Part shown: one piece after another, positions 15,754 through 24,874 of the stretch
How positions within the stretch are numbered: the first letter of the stretch is position 1
Layout of the letters: each line of letters starts with the position of its first letter
Assembly: GCF_001499995.1 (NCBI RefSeq)
Contig: NZ_LQIU01000031.1
Span: forward strand, 1-54,668
Length of the DNA: 54,668 bases
Origin: Mycobacterium sp. IS-1496
GTDB taxonomy: Bacteria > Actinomycetota > Actinomycetes > Mycobacteriales > Mycobacteriaceae
Direction of reading: 5' to 3'
Notes under the pieces: generated by a model
What the model was told of the DNA's origin: nothing
What the model saw: only the letters and a program-made list of their open reading frames with translations
The model's database searches: none
Made by a program: the position numbers and the translations under genes

Positions 15754-17187
15754 CTAGCCGGCCGACTCCGGCGCGTAGCCCAGCGCGGCCTTGATCTCGA
15801 GGAACTCGTCGAACGCGAACTGGCCCCACTCACGACCGTTGCCGCTGCGCTTGTAGCCGCCGAACGGGGCGCTCATGTCGAAGCCGTGATTGATCGCCAC
15901 CGACCCGGCGCGGATCCGGCGCGCGACCTGGCGGGCCTTGTCCAGATCGGCCGCCGACACGTAGCCCGCCAACCCGTAATCGGTGTCGTTGGCGATCTCG
16001 ATCGCCTGGTCGAGGTCGTCGTAGCCGAGGATGCACAGCACCGGCCCGAAGATCTCCTCGCGCGCGATCGTCATGTCGTTGGTGACGTGCGCGAACACAG
16101 TCGGCTTCACGTAGTAGCCCTTGTCGAGGCCCTCCGGACGGCCGGTGCCGCCGACGGCGACCGTCGCACCCTCGTCGATGCCCTTCTGGATCAGGCCCTG
16201 GATCTTGTCGAACTGCACCTTCGACGCCACCGGTCCGATCGCGGTCTTGTCGCCCGGATCCCCGACCTTGACCGCACCGGCGGTCTGCTTGGCGATCTCG
16301 ATGGCCTCGTCCATCCGGGAGTTCGGCACCAGCATGCGCGACGGCGCATTACAGCTCTGCCCGCTGTTCATCATCATCACCGACACACCCGCGGCCACAC
16401 TCTTGGCGAAGTCGTCGTCGTCGAGCACGATGTTGGGGCTCTTGCCGCCGAGTTCCTGAGTCACCCGCTTGACGGTCGGCGCCGCGTTGCGCGCCACCTC
16501 GATCCCGGCACGCGTCGACCCGGTGAACGACACCATGTCGACGTCCGGATGGCTCGACAGCGGGACGCCGACACCTGGACCGTCACCGAAGACCAGGTTG
16601 TAGACACCGGCGGGAACGCCTGCGGCGTCGATGACCTCGGTGAAGATCTGCGCCGAGTACGGGGCGACCTCGGAGGGTTTGAGCACCATCGTGCAGCCGG
16701 TGGCCAGCGCCGGGTACACCTTGCAGGCGATCTGGTTGATCGGCCAGTTCCACGGGGTGATCAACCCGCAGACCCCGACCGGCTCCTTCACCACCAGCGT
16801 CGAGCCGTGCTGTTCTTCGAACTCGAAGTTCTTCAGCACGTCGATCGCCGTCATGAGATGTCCCAGACCCAGGTTCACCTGGGGGCCCGCCGCCAGCGAC
16901 GCCGGCGCACCCATCTCCTCGGACACCGCGTCGGCGAGGTCGCCGGCCCGCTTCTGGTACTCGGCGACGATGGCCTGCAGCACGTCCAGGCGCTCCTCGC
17001 GGGTGGTCTGCGACCAGGTCTCGAACGCGCGACGGGCGGCCTGCACCGCCAGGTCGACGTCGGCCGACGATCCCAGCGCGATCTTGCCGGACACCTCCTC
17101 GGTGGTCGGATTGTCGACCTCGAGGGCGTTCGGACGCAGCGGCTCGACCCACTGGCCGTCGATGTAGAACTTCAGATACTCACGCAT
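15754..17187 (-). CDS. NAD(P)-dependent aldehyde dehydrogenase
   Basis: A 477-aa aldehyde dehydrogenase of normal length. The catalytic Cys lies in NSGQSCNAPSR, the general-base Glu in VTQELGGKSPNIV, and the cofactor fold shows FTGSTRAGIEVA and TPWNWPINQI. It oxidises an aldehyde to the acid. It lies directly downstream of the ThDP-dependent lyase-like gene, so it may consume an aldehyde released by that enzyme (inference from context). Confidence 0.93.
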   Translation of the reverse strand: MREYLKFYIDGQWVEPLRPNALEVDNPTTEEVSGKIALGSSADVDLAVQAARRAFETWSQTTREERLDVLQAIVAEYQKRAGDLADAVSEEMGAPASLAAGPQVNLGLGHLMTAIDVLKNFEFEEQHGSTLVVKEPVGVCGLITPWNWPINQIACKVYPALATGCTMVLKPSEVAPYSAQIFTEVIDAAGVPAGVYNLVFGDGPGVGVPLSSHPDVDMVSFTGSTRAGIEVARNAAPTVKRVTQELGGKSPNIVLDDDDFAKSVAAGVSVMMMNSGQSCNAPSRMLVPNSRMDEAIEIAKQTAGAVKVGDPGDKTAIGPVASKVQFDKIQGLIQKGIDEGATVAVGGTGRPEGLDKGYYVKPTVFAHVTNDMTIAREEIFGPVLCILGYDDLDQAIEIANDTDYGLAGYVSAADLDKARQVARRIRAGSVAINHGFDMSAPFGGYKRSGNGREWGQFAFDEFLEIKAALGYAPESAG

Positions 17188-17213
17188 GGCTCAAGCTTTC
17201 CCTATCCACCGGC

Positions 17214-18929
17214 CTACTGGGTGCCTTCTGCATACCAGGTGCGGAATCGGTCGTATTTCGGCATCTCCTCGGAGTTGGCCTTCGGGTCGATGCAGACGTG
17301 GACCACGGCGGTCTTCCCGCTGGCGAAGGCCCGCTGGATCGCCGGTCCGATCTCGTCCTCCTTCTCGACGTACTCGCCGTGGCAGCCGAAGCCCTCGGCG
17401 ATCTTGTCCATCCGCACGTCCTTGCTCCAGTGCACACCGGGCTGCGTTGACGGCTGGTCGAAGGTGCGCTTGTACACGCCGACTTCCAGGCCCCACTGGT
17501 GGTCGACGCCGACCACGCACACCAGGGGCAGACCCTCGCGGGCGGCGGTCTCCAATTCGGCGATGTGGAACAGGAACGCCGAATCGCTGGTCAAGAGCAT
17601 CACCGGCCGTTTTCGGCCCTCGGCCACCGACGCGCCGACGGCGTAGGGCAGCCCGGTGCCGAGGTGACCGAAGTTCTGATTCCAGATCACGTCGCGCGGT
17701 TTGACCTGCGAGTAGGTCCACTGGAAGATCACGGTGGCACCGCCGTCGCGGACCAGGATGCCGTCCTGGGTGTGCTCCTTGAACGCCTTGGTGGCCTCGA
17801 CGACGTAGCGGGCCGGGTGCACCGGGGTGCGACCGCTCGGCGCTTCTTCGGCCACCCGGGCCATCTCGGCGGCGTCGGCCTCGACGAGCTTCTCGAGGTT
17901 GGCCGACGGGGCGCGCGGAGTGTCCCGCAGCGCCTCGACCAGCTGCGGCACCACCCCGCGCAGGTCGCCGACCAGTGGTACGTCGAAGCGCCGGTTGACG
18001 CCGATCGCGGTCGGGTCCTGCTCGACGTACACCCACTTGCGGTTGGCGTCGTTGCCGGCCCAGTGCTGGGTCCGGCCGTAGTGCATGGGCTCGCCGAGTT
18101 CGGTGCCCAGCGCCACGCACAGGTCGGACTCCTCGACTGCCTCGTTGGCGGCCGGGGAGAACAGGTACGGGAAGGTGCGGTCCTCCAGACCGGGGATGAA
18201 CGAGGTCCCGCCGGAGGTCTGGATCACCGGGCAGGCCATCAACTCGGCCAGCTCCCGGACCTGCTCCTGGGTCCGCGAGGTGTGAACGCCGTGGCCCACC
18301 AACAAGATCGGGCTCTTCGCCTGGCGGATCAGTTCGACGGCCCGGGCCACCTCACGGCTGCCTGCGCCCTGGTTCACCAACCGGTAGGCCGACGGCGGCG
18401 GCGCATCCCCCACGTTGAGCTCGTCGAGGATGACGTGCGACGGGAACTCGATGTAGGCGGGGCCGGGGGTGCCCGACATGGCCCGCCGGATGGCCTCGTG
18501 CACGATCTCGTCGGTCTGGTCGGCGTACTCGATCGAGCTGCTGTACTTCACCGACGGCGCGAAAAGCCCTTCCTGCTGGACGAATTGGATGCGACCGCGC
18601 CGCACCCGCCGCTCGGTGATGCGGGCCCGTTGACCGCCGAGGAAGATCACCGGTGAGTTCTCCACCAGCGCGCACATCATCGCGCCCGCGATGTTCGCCA
18701 CGCCGGGCCCGAGCGTGCCGATGCACAACCCCGGCTTACCCGTCATGCGCGACGCCGCCTCGGCCATGAACCCGGCGCTCAGCTCGTGGTGCGGCGCCAC
18801 CACCGACCAGCCGCGCGCGTCGGCCTCGGTGAACATGTGCACGAAGTTCGGGTCCGGAATACCGAACAGCGTGTTCACACCCTCGGCCTCGAACAGGTCG
18901 AGGATGCGTTTGTAGACGGGGACACCCAT
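17214..18929 (-). CDS. thiamine-diphosphate-dependent enzyme (acetolactate synthase / acyl-CoA lyase-like)
   Basis: A 571-aa three-domain ThDP enzyme. The N-terminal PYR domain carries the activating Glu in APHHELSAGFMAEA (after GIPDPNFV). A middle domain follows. The C-terminal PP domain has SDSAFLFHIAELETAAREGLP, where the usual GDG is SDS, reminiscent of the GDSAFGFS motif of oxalyl-CoA decarboxylase and 2-hydroxyacyl-CoA lyase. The reaction could therefore be acyloin formation or C-C cleavage giving an aldehyde. The start ATG 18929 has AAGGAG upstream and lies 5 nt after the stop of the preceding acyl-CoA dehydrogenase gene. Confidence 0.8.
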   Translation of the reverse strand: MGVPVYKRILDLFEAEGVNTLFGIPDPNFVHMFTEADARGWSVVAPHHELSAGFMAEAASRMTGKPGLCIGTLGPGVANIAGAMMCALVENSPVIFLGGQRARITERRVRRGRIQFVQQEGLFAPSVKYSSSIEYADQTDEIVHEAIRRAMSGTPGPAYIEFPSHVILDELNVGDAPPPSAYRLVNQGAGSREVARAVELIRQAKSPILLVGHGVHTSRTQEQVRELAELMACPVIQTSGGTSFIPGLEDRTFPYLFSPAANEAVEESDLCVALGTELGEPMHYGRTQHWAGNDANRKWVYVEQDPTAIGVNRRFDVPLVGDLRGVVPQLVEALRDTPRAPSANLEKLVEADAAEMARVAEEAPSGRTPVHPARYVVEATKAFKEHTQDGILVRDGGATVIFQWTYSQVKPRDVIWNQNFGHLGTGLPYAVGASVAEGRKRPVMLLTSDSAFLFHIAELETAAREGLPLVCVVGVDHQWGLEVGVYKRTFDQPSTQPGVHWSKDVRMDKIAEGFGCHGEYVEKEDEIGPAIQRAFASGKTAVVHVCIDPKANSEEMPKYDRFRTWYAEGTQ

Positions 18930-18933
18930 GGAA

Positions 18934-19920
18934 TTACTCTCCTTGATCGCGATAGCGTTGAGCGAGTTGTCTGCGGTGCGCCGCAGGGGATCCGAACAGC
19001 GAGCGGTTGAGCGCGGCGCGTTTGAGATACACGTGGATACCGCTCTCCCAGGTGTATCCGATGCCGCCGTGAAGTTGCATGGCCTTGCCCGCGACGTCGA
19101 CCGCCGCACTGCAGACGTGCGACTTCGCCATGGCGGCGGCCGCGGTCGCATCCCCGGCGACGACGGCGTGCACGGCCGTCTCGACGAGTTGGCGGCACAC
19201 CTGCACCTGCACGAGCAGGTCCGCGCAGGCGTGCTTGACGGCCTGGAACGACCCGATGGGCCTGCCGAACTGCGAACGCACCTTGGCGTATTCGACCGTC
19301 GCGCTCAGCATCGCCTCGGCGAGTCCGAGGCTGTCGCAGGCGACGGCGACGGCGGCGCGTTCGCGCAACCGGCGCACCGCGGTGTCGGCGTCTCCGTCGA
19401 AGCGCAGCATCGTCGGCGGCTCGAGCGTCCGTGACGAGACCGCGGCCAGCCGACGCGTCTCGTCGACCACGGGCAGGGGTGTGACGTCGAGTTCGGCGAC
19501 CGCGACCGCCCCGTTGGCCACCACCAGAACCCGGTCGGCGCCGACGGCGTCGGGCACGAAGTCCAGCCCGTCGAGCGCGACGGCCACCCTGGTGTCACCG
19601 GCGGCGATGTCGGCGAGCAGCCGGTCACGAATCTCACTGGGCTGCAACGCGTTCAACGTGCCCACGGCGAGTACGGCGCTGCCGAGGTAGCTCCCCGCGC
19701 TGGCGGCACGGCCCAACTCCCGGCAGATCACCGCGGTCTCGGCGAAGGTGGCGCCTGCGCCGCCGAGGTGTTCGGGTATCTCGAGACCCACCCACCCCGC
19801 GTCGACGAGGACCGGCCAGTCCACCGCCCGGTCCTCTGCGTGTTCGGCTCCCCGCGTGCGCTTGCCGAGCACGTCGGCCGCGACGGACCGCAACTCGTCG
19901 TGGAACTCCTCGAAGCCCAT
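18934..19920 (-). CDS. acyl-CoA dehydrogenase, short subunit of pair A
   Basis: A 328-aa FadE-type flavoprotein subunit. The C-terminal helical domain shows ATVEYAKVRSQFGRPIGSFQAVKHACADL and QLHGGIGYTWESGIHVYLKRAAL, while the N-terminal half is divergent. Its ATG overlaps the stop of the 386-aa partner gene (ATGA). Such adjacent long/short FadE genes typically form alpha2beta2 heterotetramers with shared FAD sites, as known for mycobacterial steroid side-chain ChsE enzymes. Confidence 0.9.
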   Translation of the reverse strand: MGFEEFHDELRSVAADVLGKRTRGAEHAEDRAVDWPVLVDAGWVGLEIPEHLGGAGATFAETAVICRELGRAASAGSYLGSAVLAVGTLNALQPSEIRDRLLADIAAGDTRVAVALDGLDFVPDAVGADRVLVVANGAVAVAELDVTPLPVVDETRRLAAVSSRTLEPPTMLRFDGDADTAVRRLRERAAVAVACDSLGLAEAMLSATVEYAKVRSQFGRPIGSFQAVKHACADLLVQVQVCRQLVETAVHAVVAGDATAAAAMAKSHVCSAAVDVAGKAMQLHGGIGYTWESGIHVYLKRAALNRSLFGSPAAHRRQLAQRYRDQGE

Positions 19921-21080
19921 CAGAGGACGCTCGGTTCTCGGGGCAGCCCGAGGCCGCGCTCACCGATGATGGTGCGCTGGATCTCGCTCGACCCGCCGGG
20001 GATCGTCCACTCCCACGAGCCGATGAAGTCGAGGACCCACGACCCGGACTCCCAACCGCTCGACATCGGTTTGGCGGTCTCGGTGTGCCCGGGCAGGCCG
20101 CCGATCTCGGCGGCGAAGTCGGTGAGCCGCTGCAGCAGTTCGCTGTAGTAGAGCTTCACGATCGACGCGTCGGCCGGTCCGATGGCACCGGAGTCGTGTC
20201 CCTCCACCACTTTTCGGCAGAGCCCACGCAGCGCGGTGATCTCGCATTCGAACTGCGCCAACCGGTCCGCCACCACCGGATCGTCGACGGGGCTGGTCCG
20301 CACGAGTCTGTGGAAGCCGGCGTTCGCGAGGCGTTCGGCGAGTTCGAGCATCGTCATGCCGCGTTCGGCGCCGAGCGTCGCCTGCGCGACCTGCCATCCC
20401 GCGTTCTCGGCGCCCACCAGGTTGGTGGCGGGTATCTCGACGTCGTTGAGGAAGATCTCGCAGAAGTGGGAGTCGCCGACGGCGTTGCGGATCGGCCGTA
20501 CGTCGACGCCCGGGGAGGTCATGTCGAGCAGGAAGTACGAGATGCCCTTCCGCTTGGGCGCATCCGGGTCCGTGCGCGCCAGCAGCAGACACCAGTCGGC
20601 GTGCATACCGCCGCTGGCCCAGAGCTTCTGGCCGTTGACGACGAATGTGTCACCGGCGCGGCGGGCGGTGGTGCGCAGGGCCGCCAGGTCCGAACCCGCC
20701 TCGGGTTCGGAGAACCCCTGCACCCAGATCTCGCCGTCCAGGATCGCGGGCAGGTGCCTGCGCCGTTGCTCGTCGGTGCCGGCGACCAGGAGCGTCGACG
20801 CGGCGTGGTGGATGCCGACGAACGCCAGCACCAGTCGTGGTGCGTCGTGGGCGGCCAGCTCCTGGTACAGCACGATCTGCTCGGGCACCGAGAGCCCGCC
20901 ACCCCATTCGGCGGGCCAGTGCGGCACCGCGTATCCGGCGCCGTGCAGTTCGGCGAACCAGGCCTTCTGGAAGCGGACGAACTCGTCGTCGCTCACCCCG
21001 GTCTGCGCCGCGCGCCAGTCCGGCGGAACGTGCTCGGCACACCAGGCCCGCACGGTGGCGCGGAAGTCGTCGATGTTCAC
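19920..21080 (-). CDS. acyl-CoA dehydrogenase, long subunit of pair A
   Basis: A 386-aa acyl-CoA dehydrogenase of standard fold. The flavin and substrate segments GFSEPEAGSDLAALRTTARR and WASGGMHADWCLLLAR are clear, and GSSEIQRTIIGERGLGLPR closes the C-terminus. The GTG start at 21080 overlaps the enoyl-CoA hydratase stop (GTGA). It probably pairs with the 328-aa product of the next gene to oxidise an acyl-CoA intermediate to the 2-enoyl-CoA. Confidence 0.92.
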   Translation of the reverse strand: MNIDDFRATVRAWCAEHVPPDWRAAQTGVSDDEFVRFQKAWFAELHGAGYAVPHWPAEWGGGLSVPEQIVLYQELAAHDAPRLVLAFVGIHHAASTLLVAGTDEQRRRHLPAILDGEIWVQGFSEPEAGSDLAALRTTARRAGDTFVVNGQKLWASGGMHADWCLLLARTDPDAPKRKGISYFLLDMTSPGVDVRPIRNAVGDSHFCEIFLNDVEIPATNLVGAENAGWQVAQATLGAERGMTMLELAERLANAGFHRLVRTSPVDDPVVADRLAQFECEITALRGLCRKVVEGHDSGAIGPADASIVKLYYSELLQRLTDFAAEIGGLPGHTETAKPMSSGWESGSWVLDFIGSWEWTIPGGSSEIQRTIIGERGLGLPREPSVL

Positions 21081-21853
21081 GTCGCGCGCTCCCGGAACGC
21101 GAGCAGACGGTTGCGGTGGTCCTCGGTGCGCATGGTCGCGACCTCGGCGGCGAACCCGGCCTGCAGCGCTCCCGACATGACCTGCGACAGATACATGTTC
21201 ACCACTCGCTTGGTCCCCTGCAGCGCCTCGACGGGCTGGGCCGCGAGGCGTCCCGCGAGCGTGCGGGCCTCGGTCATCAGGTCGGCCGCCGGGACCTGAC
21301 GGCTGGCGAAACCGAGTTCGACGGCGGTCGCGGCGGGGATCCGGTCGCCGGTGAACAGGTATTCGCGGGACCGCATGATCGGGGTGAGAAGGGGCCAGAA
21401 CGCGGCGCCGCCGTCGCCGGCCACCAGACCCACCGCGACGTGCGGATCGGAGAGATGGGCGGTGTCGGCGATCAGCATGATGTCGCTGAGCAGCGCGACA
21501 CTGCAGCCCAGGCCGACCGCGGGTCCGTTGACGGCCGCGATCACCGGCAGCGGGAACCGCAGCATCTCCTCGATGATCTGGGCGCCCTCGCGGATGCTCT
21601 CGTCGCGGGCGGCGGGGTCGTCGAGGAACGAGGTGATCCAGGTGAGGTCACCGCCGGCGCAGAACGCCCGCCCGGCACCCGACAGGATCACCACACGTGC
21701 CTCTTTGTCGGCGGCCAGCTGCCGCCAGACGTTGGCCAGCGCCCAGTGCAGGTTCTCGTTGACGCAGTTCAGATCGGCGGGCCGGTTGATCAGGACGGTC
21801 CGGACCGCCCCGTCCGCGGTGACGGTGAGCTCGTCGGGCAGGTCGTACTTCAC
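21077..21853 (-). CDS. enoyl-CoA hydratase/isomerase family protein
   Basis: A 258-aa crotonase-fold protein. The oxyanion-hole segments GRAFCAGGDLTW and NGPAVGLGCSVALLSD are present. At the positions where classical hydratases carry their two catalytic Glu residues I read Ser (GLGCSVA) and His (SDPHVAVG), so simple hydration is not assured; an isomerase, hydrolase or ring-cleaving role is possible. The GTG start overlaps the oxidoreductase stop (GTGA). Confidence 0.87.
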   Translation of the reverse strand: MKYDLPDELTVTADGAVRTVLINRPADLNCVNENLHWALANVWRQLAADKEARVVILSGAGRAFCAGGDLTWITSFLDDPAARDESIREGAQIIEEMLRFPLPVIAAVNGPAVGLGCSVALLSDIMLIADTAHLSDPHVAVGLVAGDGGAAFWPLLTPIMRSREYLFTGDRIPAATAVELGFASRQVPAADLMTEARTLAGRLAAQPVEALQGTKRVVNMYLSQVMSGALQAGFAAEVATMRTEDHRNRLLAFRERAT

Positions 21854-22806
21854 CGGGAGCCCCCCACTCGGATCGCGTTGGCGCGCAGGCGGTCCATCAC
21901 CTGGGCGACGGCGAGCCCGTCGTCGAACGAGGGGGTGATCTGCGTGCCCGTCCGCAGTGCGTCGGCGACCCGGCCGAAGAAGGTCACCAACGCCGGGTCG
22001 GGGCGCCCGGGTCGGTCGAAGGCCACGGTCTCGGGCGCCGAACTGCCGCTGCGCAACACCAGCGTCGTGTCGGCGGTCAGCTCGATCGCGCCGTCGGTGC
22101 CCAGCAGCACGGCACGCGGCAGGGTCGTCGTCGCCGTGGCGAACCCGGTGTCCTGAGCCGCCGTCGCCCCGTTGGCCAGGACGAACCAGGCCGCGTAGGC
22201 GTCTTCGGCGCTCGCCGCCCGCGGTGTCCCGTCACCGTCGGGGTGCATCGGGTCGTCGATGCGGGTGACGCCGCCGCAGTCGACGATCTCGCTGCCGAAC
22301 ACCCAGCGGGTGAAGTCGATCAGATGGGACCCGTAGGCGCCGATCCAGCCGCCGCCGAGGTCGGCGTCGTTGATCCACCCGTACCGGCGGCCGCGCAACC
22401 CGTTGCCGAACCAGTTCCAGCTCAGGTGCGTGGGCGTGCCGATCGCGCCCGCGTCGGCGAACTCCTTGACCTTCGCCCACGCGTCGCGGCACCGGAACTC
22501 GAAGTTGAGGAAGGTCAGGACGCCGGCCTCGCGGGCCCGCTCGCACATCGCGGCGGCCTCGGCGGCTGTGCGGCCGAACGGCTTGTCGCACAACACCGCG
22601 ATGCCGCGCTCGAGGGCGGCGGACACATGGCCGACGTGGAGGAACGGCGGCGAGTGCACGGAGACCAGATCGACGCCGGAGGCGATCCCCCGGGCGACGG
22701 CGTCCTCGTCGCGGGGGCTGACCACCTCCACGTCGAATCCGGCGCTCTGATAAGCGGGGGCGGCGGCGTGCCTGCCGAAACCCGTGCCGATGACGAGGGC
22801 CCTCAC
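21850..22806 (-). CDS. Gfo/Idh/MocA-family oxidoreductase
   Basis: A 318-aa NAD(P)-dependent oxidoreductase. The Rossmann start is VRALVIGTGFGRHAAAP; the family EKP motif appears as CDKPFGR; the second domain contains WINDADLGGGWIGAYGSHLIDFTRWVFG, including the usual Gly-rich segment and conserved His. The substrate is not deducible. The GTG start at 22806 overlaps the stop of the upstream FadE gene (GTGA). Its presence inside a CoA-ester operon suggests reduction or oxidation of a ring hydroxyl or keto group. Confidence 0.87.
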   Translation of the reverse strand: MRALVIGTGFGRHAAAPAYQSAGFDVEVVSPRDEDAVARGIASGVDLVSVHSPPFLHVGHVSAALERGIAVLCDKPFGRTAAEAAAMCERAREAGVLTFLNFEFRCRDAWAKVKEFADAGAIGTPTHLSWNWFGNGLRGRRYGWINDADLGGGWIGAYGSHLIDFTRWVFGSEIVDCGGVTRIDDPMHPDGDGTPRAASAEDAYAAWFVLANGATAAQDTGFATATTTLPRAVLLGTDGAIELTADTTLVLRSGSSAPETVAFDRPGRPDPALVTFFGRVADALRTGTQITPSFDDGLAVAQVMDRLRANAIRVGGSR

Positions 22807-23720
22807 GTGTACAGACCCGTCAGCCCGTGACGGCCCGCGCGTCTGGTCAACTCCGACCGCGTGGCCGACAGTCCGAGCGGCAGACGGCGCAGCGGCTGGC
22901 TGTGGCGCGACAGCCACGACAGCGTGGTCTCGTCGCAGAAGCCGACGGCGCCGTGCAGCTGATGGCACACGCGGAACACGACTTCCGCGGCCTCGATCGC
23001 CGCCAACCGCAGCGCCAGCGCATCGTCGACGGCCTCGGACCGTCCGGTGGCGATGCTCCACAGCGCATACTTGGCCAGGATGTCGACGCCGCTGCGTTCG
23101 ACCTCCGCATCGGTCAGCTGGAACTGCACGCCCTGGAAACTCGACAGCGTCTGTCCGAACTGCTTACGCAAGGTGACGTGTGCGGTGGTCAGGTCGATGG
23201 CCCGGTCGAGCATGCCGAGCAGCGTCCAGCACGGCAGAGTGAGCGCGAGGGCGAGGTCCCCGGCACCGGCGTGGTCGACGGCGGACAATTCCAGTTCGGT
23301 GACGAACGCGGCCCCGGCAGTGCCGTGACCCGTCACCATGCTTCGAGCACCGTCCAGCGTGACTGCCGCCCAGCGTGATTCGAGGCCGCCGAGCGCACCG
23401 GCCGGACGGTTGCCCGCGACGACCAGCAGGCCGTCCACGTCGAGGTCGGCGGGGCGGGCCAGCCGCTCGGCCACCGGATACGGGACGGCCCAGTAGCCGG
23501 CGCTGCGACACAGTGCGGCGCCCGCTTCCAGTTCGTCCGGGTCGGCCCGGACGTCGAGCTCCCACGCGCCGAGTTCGGTCAGCGTCGGGCCGGCAAGCGA
23601 TTCACGGTCGGCCGGTTTGGCCTCGGCCTGCTGCACCAGCAGGTCGCCGCCGGCGGTCTCGAACGCCCGCAGCGCCTGACGTCCGTACTCCCGGGCGTCG
23701 TCACCGAGATCCAGGATCAT
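22803..23720 (-). CDS. acyl-CoA dehydrogenase, short subunit of pair B
   Basis: A 305-aa divergent FadE subunit. The C-terminal helical domain is recognisable in AHVTLRKQFGQTLSSFQGVQFQLTD and CHQLHGAVGFCDETTLSWLSRHSQPLRRL, while the N-terminal domain is short. ATG 23720 overlaps the stop of the long partner gene (ATGA). It is paralogous in arrangement to pair A, so the operon encodes two heteromeric dehydrogenases, presumably for two successive beta-oxidation rounds or two different acyl substrates. Confidence 0.88.
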   Translation of the reverse strand: MILDLGDDAREYGRQALRAFETAGGDLLVQQAEAKPADRESLAGPTLTELGAWELDVRADPDELEAGAALCRSAGYWAVPYPVAERLARPADLDVDGLLVVAGNRPAGALGGLESRWAAVTLDGARSMVTGHGTAGAAFVTELELSAVDHAGAGDLALALTLPCWTLLGMLDRAIDLTTAHVTLRKQFGQTLSSFQGVQFQLTDAEVERSGVDILAKYALWSIATGRSEAVDDALALRLAAIEAAEVVFRVCHQLHGAVGFCDETTLSWLSRHSQPLRRLPLGLSATRSELTRRAGRHGLTGLYT

Positions 23721-24874
23721 TTCGCCGCCGCCAGCAGGGCACGGGACAGCAGGATGCGCTGCATCTCGATGCTGCCCGACGACACGGTCGCGGCCTGCGA
23801 ATACCGCCAGTGGTCCTCGACCTCGCCGAGAAACCAGGCGGCCCGGGCGTCGTCGTGGGACACCTCGGCGGCGATATCCATCAGCACCTCCGCGCTGTCC
23901 TGGTCGAGCTTCGTCACCGCGATGCGGTAGGCGGCGGCGTCGCCGGGCTGGATGCGGCCGCTGCTCTGCAGTTCGACGATGCGGTACGCCATCAGGCGGG
24001 CTCGGCGGCAGTGCGTGAGCATCCGCACCCAACGTCCGCGCAGTTCCTCGGACAGACCGTCCCATCGGTCGCCGAGAACCGTTGGCGCAGCGGCCAGTAA
24101 CCGTTCGCACCGGGCGTACCGGGCGATGCCCACCCGCTCGAACGCCATGACGTCCTGCACGATCGACCAGCCCGCGTCGACGGTGCCCAGCACGTCGGCC
24201 TCGGTCACGCGCAGATCGTCGAAGAACACCTCGTTGAGGTGGTGCGGTCCCAGCATGGAACGGATCGGCCGCACCTGGATCGCCGGATCGTCCATCGGCA
24301 CCAGGAAGATCGTCAGGCCCTGTTGTTTGCGCTCACCCCTGGAGGTGCGCGCCAGCAGGAAGCACCACTGCGCCATCGTCGCGTAGGACGTCCAGATCTT
24401 CTGCCCACTGACCAGCCACCCGTTCCCGTCGGGCCGGGCCGTGGTGCGCAGCGAGGCGAGGTCGGAGCCGGATTCGGGTTCGGAGAAGCCCTGACACCAG
24501 ATCACCTCACCGCGGGCGATCGGCGGCAGATGCCTGCGCTGCTGCTCCTTGGTGCCGTGCCGCATGATGATCGGCCCGACCCAGTTGACACCCATGTACT
24601 GGGCGCCGCGCGGTTCGTGGTGCGCCCACATCTCCTCGCGCACCACGGTCTGCTCCCACACCGACGCTCCCCCGCCGCCGAACTCCTCCGGCCACGCCAG
24701 GCACAGCAGGTCCTGTTCGGCGAGCAGACGGCAGAAGCGTTGTGCGGTCTCGAGATCGGCGGGATCGTCGGTGAACGCCCCGAGGAAGTGCTCGGGCACG
24801 TGGTCGTGGACGAGCGTACGCAGTCGGGTACGCAGTTCGGCGGCCCGCGGCCCCATGTCGAAGTCCATGCTCAC
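23717..24874 (-). CDS. acyl-CoA dehydrogenase, long subunit of pair B
   Basis: A 385-aa acyl-CoA dehydrogenase. It has WCQGFSEPESGSDLASLRTTAR, IWTSYATMAQWCFLLAR and a C-terminal SSGSIEMQRILLSRALL, matching the flavin-binding and dimerisation regions. The GTG start at 24874 is set by its GTGA overlap with the CoA-transferase stop. It probably forms the catalytic heteromer with the 305-aa neighbour. Confidence 0.92.
   Translation of the reverse strand: MSMDFDMGPRAAELRTRLRTLVHDHVPEHFLGAFTDDPADLETAQRFCRLLAEQDLLCLAWPEEFGGGGASVWEQTVVREEMWAHHEPRGAQYMGVNWVGPIIMRHGTKEQQRRHLPPIARGEVIWCQGFSEPESGSDLASLRTTARPDGNGWLVSGQKIWTSYATMAQWCFLLARTSRGERKQQGLTIFLVPMDDPAIQVRPIRSMLGPHHLNEVFFDDLRVTEADVLGTVDAGWSIVQDVMAFERVGIARYARCERLLAAAPTVLGDRWDGLSEELRGRWVRMLTHCRRARLMAYRIVELQSSGRIQPGDAAAYRIAVTKLDQDSAEVLMDIAAEVSHDDARAAWFLGEVEDHWRYSQAATVSSGSIEMQRILLSRALLAAAK

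Noticed and set aside
21077..24874. Frequent stop/start overlaps as possible frameshifts or gene fusions
   Set aside because: Each downstream protein has a complete N-terminus and the 4-nt ATGA/GTGA overlap is the normal coupling arrangement.
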